Origin: Lachnospiraceae bacterium
GTDB lineage: Bacteria > Bacillota > Clostridia > Lachnospirales > Lachnospiraceae
Reading direction: 5' to 3'
DNA length: 64,000 bases
Assembly (NCBI GenBank): GCA_028689585.1
Contig: JAQVCW010000001.1
Span: 186,001-250,000 of the forward strand
The notes beneath the pieces are model-generated. The model was not told the origin of the DNA, searched no databases, and worked only from the letters and a program-made list of their open reading frames with translations. Both the position numbers and the translations under genes were made by a program. This document shows, in pieces, positions 61,184 to 64,000 of this stretch. Numbering within the stretch: the stretch's first letter is position 1; each line of letters starts with the position of its first letter.

Positions 61184-61222
61184 TCTATTATCGGGACGTA
61201 TATTGCTCTCCCCTAAAACAGA

Positions 61223-61276
61223 GCAGACAGTGTCTGCATATGGTCTTAGTATAAACTTTTCTATTTCGGATGTAAA
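61223..61276 (-). promoter_or_regulatory. Surface-protein promoter with palindrome at the start site
   Basis: -35 TTTACA (61276-61271), 17-base spacer, -10 TATACT (61253-61248). GCAGACA-C-TGTCTGC (61237-61223) covers about +4 to +18, a candidate operator. Confidence 0.65.
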
Positions 61277-61309
61277 CTAAGATTTCCTTAAATATTTTCT
61301 TAAAGATTA

Positions 61310-61386
61310 CAGTTCAGCTTTTTACTTGACGCACAGCTTCCGGGCGGCTGCCCGGAAAGCGTCCTCATTTCAAGGCTGAACTGCAA
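61310..61386. repeat. 77-bp long palindromic element, short copy
   Basis: CAGTTCAGCTT / AAGGCTGAACTG outer arms and CTTCCGGGC / GCCCGGAAAG inner arms. The sequences ACTTGACGCACAGC and AAGCGTCCTCAT between them are shared with the 49262-49540 copy, which carries an extra 200 bases at the apex. Lies in the 61097-61423 gap. Confidence 0.85.
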
Positions 61387-61423
61387 CTCTTAAAAATGCT
61401 TTGTTGTTTACTTATCCGGGGAG

Positions 61424-62923
61424 TTATTTTTTTACCTTAATTTTGGTGACAGCACTGTATTTACCGTATACCGTGCCTCCTGAAGAATCTCTGGTATAAG
61501 CCCTGGCTCTGACATAGACTGTCTTTCCCTTTGGCAGCGAGGTAATGGACGTCTTCGTTTTGCTCACCGTAATTTTCTTCACCACTTTTTTAAATTTCGA
61601 ATCCGATGCCACAACAATCTGATACCCCTTTACGCTGCTCATCTTTTTCAGTGAAACCGCAATTTTCCCGGATTGACTGCTGGACACACCCGCGACAGAA
61701 GCCTTGTCTACGATAATTTTCTTCCATTTTGCATAAAATGTTTTTTTCTTGGTGTCCTTCGTCGAAATCCCCGAAACTTTTTTCGTCAGCTTAGAATCAG
61801 AGTACCAGCCAGCAAATGCGTATCCCTTTCTGGACGGCTTTTTCAATACGACCTTTTTACCCTTTGCATAAGATACCGGGTTATCACTGTTGTTTTTTCC
61901 GCCATTTAATTTATATACGACTTTATAAATATTTTTCTGATCAATTTTAAGGTCAAGGATCGCCTGGCCTCCCACAAGCACTGTATTGGTCACTGTCGCG
62001 GAAACCGATGTATTTGATTTTAACGTAACTGATTTTCTGCTCAGCTTGATATTATATCCGGATACATTTCCGCTGAGCATCACTCGCTTATTCTGATCCA
62101 GTTCCGCCAAATAAAAGGTAGCCTCTCCTGAGGGCATTTTACTTACATCTACTTTCAGTTTCTTTGTAGTGCCGCCCTCCTCCACAACAATCATGGGAAT
62201 TCTGTAACGAAGTCTCGTCAGCTCCTCATCATCAAACAGACCTATGTAATAAGTGTTCGTCACTTCAACCGGCTTTTTCTTATATATTACCTTAAGCGTC
62301 AGATTCAGTTCTGCCTTTGCCGGTTCGGTTTCCGGTTCCGTCTCTTTTTCGGTTTCTTTCTCCGTCTCTGAATCTAATTTCTGCAGCATGGCCATAAGCT
62401 TTGCCCCCAGATCCTCCTGCAAACCGGCGGAGGCATACTGTATTTTCTGAGAACTGTCTACGAGGAAAGTGACCGGAAGCGCTATCTCGCCGCCGGTACT
62501 CAGTCCGCAGTTTCTCATCAGGTCCAATATCTGTTCCCGGTCAGAAGAACCATCTGCAACGATCACTGATGGATTATTACTTGCAAATGCTGCACGATCC
62601 GCTGCTGTACTGTCTTTATCCATCAGCACAATGGTCAGTTTTCCATTGCCGGACGCTCTCATTTCATTTGCTCTGGCTATCATATTTCTGGTGTCAGGAC
62701 AATTTATATTTCCAAAAAACAGTGCTGTAATCCCTTTGGAAAAACTGGCTGTCGTATAAATCTGCCCTGTAATGCTCCTGATGTTCAGCCCCGTCGTGCT
62801 CACATTCTGGCTGCCCGCCGCAGTCATCTCCGCCTGCGCACTCATCCCCAAAAATAATGCCGCCAACAGCATCAGTCCCATCAGCATCCCGGTTTTTTTC
62901 CTTATTTTCACTTTTTCACTCAT
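61424..62923 (-). CDS. Secreted thioredoxin-like protein with InlB and surface-type modules
   Basis: 499 residues. Signal peptide ending at AQA-E near residue 30, then a thioredoxin-like domain (about 40-185) with one Cys in FFGNINCPDTRNM instead of CxxC, and a second Cys in LMRNCGLSTGGEIALPVTFLV. A Glu/Thr linker follows, then a beta-sandwich (TYYIGLFDDEELTRLRY to TNTVLVGG) homologous to the last module of the 1434-residue neighbour, an InlB repeat (YAFAGWYSDSKLTKKV) and a fibronectin III-like end. GGAGG precedes the ATG. No anchor is seen; it probably works with the neighbour at the surface. Confidence 0.82.
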   Translation of the reverse strand: MSEKVKIRKKTGMLMGLMLLAALFLGMSAQAEMTAAGSQNVSTTGLNIRSITGQIYTTASFSKGITALFFGNINCPDTRNMIARANEMRASGNGKLTIVLMDKDSTAADRAAFASNNPSVIVADGSSDREQILDLMRNCGLSTGGEIALPVTFLVDSSQKIQYASAGLQEDLGAKLMAMLQKLDSETEKETEKETEPETEPAKAELNLTLKVIYKKKPVEVTNTYYIGLFDDEELTRLRYRIPMIVVEEGGTTKKLKVDVSKMPSGEATFYLAELDQNKRVMLSGNVSGYNIKLSRKSVTLKSNTSVSATVTNTVLVGGQAILDLKIDQKNIYKVVYKLNGGKNNSDNPVSYAKGKKVVLKKPSRKGYAFAGWYSDSKLTKKVSGISTKDTKKKTFYAKWKKIIVDKASVAGVSSSQSGKIAVSLKKMSSVKGYQIVVASDSKFKKVVKKITVSKTKTSITSLPKGKTVYVRARAYTRDSSGGTVYGKYSAVTKIKVKK

Positions 62924-62978
62924 CTGTCTTTTCCTCCAATTTTACCCATAAAGCAGACCATTTCAACTTCCTTATTAT

Positions 62979-63218
62979 AACTTGTCATCTGCCAAAGGCG
63001 GATGACCTGCGCGCACCTCAAGTGCGCTTCCTCTTTTTAACTTGTCACCTGCCGAAGGCAGATGACCTGCGCGCACTTCAAGTGCGCTTTCTCTTTTTAA
63101 CTTGTCACCTGCCGAAGGCAGATGACAGGTGCGCACCTTAAGTGCCCTTCCTCTTTTTAACTTGTCATCTGCCAAAGGCAGATGACCTGCGCGCACCTTA
63201 AGCGCCCTTCTTTGATTA
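62979..63218. repeat. Four 60-bp tandem repeats with two hairpins each
   Basis: Units at 62979, 63039, 63099 and 63159, exact 60-base period. Each holds GTCATCTGCC-AAA-GGCAGATGAC (one mismatch in units 2-3), then GCGCAC..GTGCGC, then CTTTTTA. Not CRISPR: no unique spacers. Lies between the thioredoxin-like gene and MATE; the rest of the 62924-63453 gap holds decayed repeat pieces. Confidence 0.95.
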
Positions 63219-63295
63219 TAACATGCTGACGCACACAAGCGTAGCATTTCTTTCACTTTTTTCTGCGCTTTTCGTCACAGTTCCGCTTTTTATCT

Positions 63296-63460
63296 GCTTG
63301 AGCCAAAGGTGAATTATGTTTCCAAAGCTCAGCCTTTGATGCCTTTTTCAAAGCCGGCCGCCGACTCTGCATCCTCATTTAAAAATCCAGGAACACCCCG
63401 GCGTTCTTGCTGCGAGGCTTGACATGCTCTGCATCTGCATTCCACTTCGGTGGTTACGTC
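63296..63460. repeat. Decayed dispersed-repeat fragments near the MATE stop
   Basis: GAGCCAAAGGTGAATTATG (63299) resembles GAACCGAAGGTGAGTTATG of the 49-kb element. GGAACACCCCGGCGTTCTTG (63391) is a fifth copy of the GAACGC hairpin, followed by CATTCCACTTCGGTGG. Confidence 0.5.
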
Positions 63461-64000
63461 AGCTTCTTCACCCACCGATAGCTGTTTCCATACAAAAATG
63501 CCGGAATGCATTTCAGATACTGATCCAGGTTCAGGCAGAGCAGCACCGCCACCGGAGACCAGTTCCACAAAAAGGCTGCCGCCAGGGACAATGGCACTAC
63601 AATGCACCAGATCGCAACCAGATCCTGTTTCATTACAAATTTCGTATCACCGCCACCGCTGATAATACCGGTATTCATGCACATCTGATAAGATGTCACT
63701 ACCAGCACCGTTGCTTCTATTATCATGAAAGTATTCGCCAACTGATGTGTTTCCGGTGAAAGAGCATACAGGCCCAGCAAAGGAATACGGACTGCGAACA
63801 ATATGGCTCCCAGCACCACGCCTATGCTGATAAACAGCACCTGCAGTGTCCTGGTATATTCCTGCACTTTTTTCAGATTACCGCTGCCCACGGTTTTTCC
63901 GATCAATACTGCCGCTGCTGAAGCTGCCCCCACCGAGGTAACCTTCAGAAACAGAAAAATCGTCGATGAGATGGAATGGGCTGCGATCGCATTGGAGGAC
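63454..64000 (-). CDS. MATE family efflux transporter, C-terminal part
   Basis: Partial: 181 residues are visible, the gene enters from beyond 64000. The frame continues upstream of the GTG at 63933 (SSNAIAAHSISSTIFLFLK), so that codon is not the start. Helical segments of the MATE C-lobe are present (VTSVGAASAAAVLIGKTVG, VLFISIGVVLGAILFAV, ISGGGDTKFVMK). MATE proteins export drugs or metabolites with Na+ or H+. The 3' end lies in a repeat-rich gap. Confidence 0.88.
   Translation of the reverse strand, partial: SSNAIAAHSISSTIFLFLKVTSVGAASAAAVLIGKTVGSGNLKKVQEYTRTLQVLFISIGVVLGAILFAVRIPLLGLYALSPETHQLANTFMIIEATVLVVTSYQMCMNTGIISGGGDTKFVMKQDLVAIWCIVVPLSLAAAFLWNWSPVAVLLCLNLDQYLKCIPAFLYGNSYRWVKKLT

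Noticed and set aside
62979-63218. Possible CRISPR array
   Set aside because: The four units are repeats from end to end with no unique spacers, and no cas genes lie near.
1-64000. tRNA or rRNA genes
   Set aside because: I saw no cloverleaf-like sequence with a T-loop and no rRNA segment on either strand.

Overview
The window looks like the chromosome of a gut-type Clostridia, most likely a Lachnospiraceae. The reasons are the yaaO-holB-yaaT-trmN6-rsmI and metG-tatD-rsmA housekeeping blocks in Bacillota order, MecA, a T-box leader, Gram-positive cell-wall-anchored surface proteins, GH3 enzymes with reversed domain order, YesL/DUF624, DegV and a DUF6273 protein. Genus and species cannot be fixed from the sequence alone.

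Region 1 (1-13.5 kb) is a cell-surface polysaccharide locus. It holds two Wzm/Wzt-type ABC export systems, six or seven glycosyltransferases or GT-like proteins, a DUF2304 protein, and a remarkable ORF (9474-11423) that fuses the exporter ATPase to a complete UDP-galactopyranose mutase. This suggests export of a galactofuranose-containing glycan. The first 2.2 kb is clearly more AT-rich than the rest and may have arrived separately. A Rpn/PD-(D/E)XK nuclease gene sits inside the locus.

Region 2 (13.6-22.2 kb) is the conserved block rsmI, trmN6, yaaT(ricT), holB, a guanylate-kinase-like P-loop protein where tmk is usual, a yaaO-type PLP decarboxylase, and a GH18/SH3 protein. Region 3 (22.3-23.7 kb) has mecA and a DUF1858 redox protein with a shared terminator between them. 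A possible small RNA starts back-to-back with mecA.

Region 4 (23.9-34.1 kb) is a secreted or anchored beta-glycosidase locus: two large GH3 enzymes with reversed domain order, a CBM-like secreted protein, and an AgrC/AgrA-like histidine kinase with a LytTR regulator. A 21-bp-spaced direct repeat in the GH3 promoter is a good candidate LytTR site. Region 5 (34.4-41.7 kb) has a ferredoxin missing from ordinary ORF length cut-offs, a MerR-type regulator carrying a collagen-like 36-bp repeat array, glycogen phosphorylase and ileS. Region 6 (42-53.9 kb) has an L,D-transpeptidase, YesL, a lysophospholipase-like hydrolase, rsmA, tatD, metG with a T-box leader, a DUF885 peptidase, DegV, an Hpt protein and class II FBP aldolase.

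Region 7 (54-56.7 kb) is a polar amino-acid ABC transporter operon with a near-perfect promoter followed at once by a terminator-like hairpin. Region 8 (56.8-62.9 kb) encodes two related surface proteins, one of 1434 residues with TEAP repeats and a sorting-signal-like tail. The window ends inside a MATE transporter. Several families of palindromic intergenic repeats are scattered from 18 kb onward: long hairpins at 41.8, 49.3 and 61.3 kb, a GAACGC..GCGTTC hairpin at five places, a second small hairpin at two places, and a 4 x 60-bp tandem array at 63 kb.
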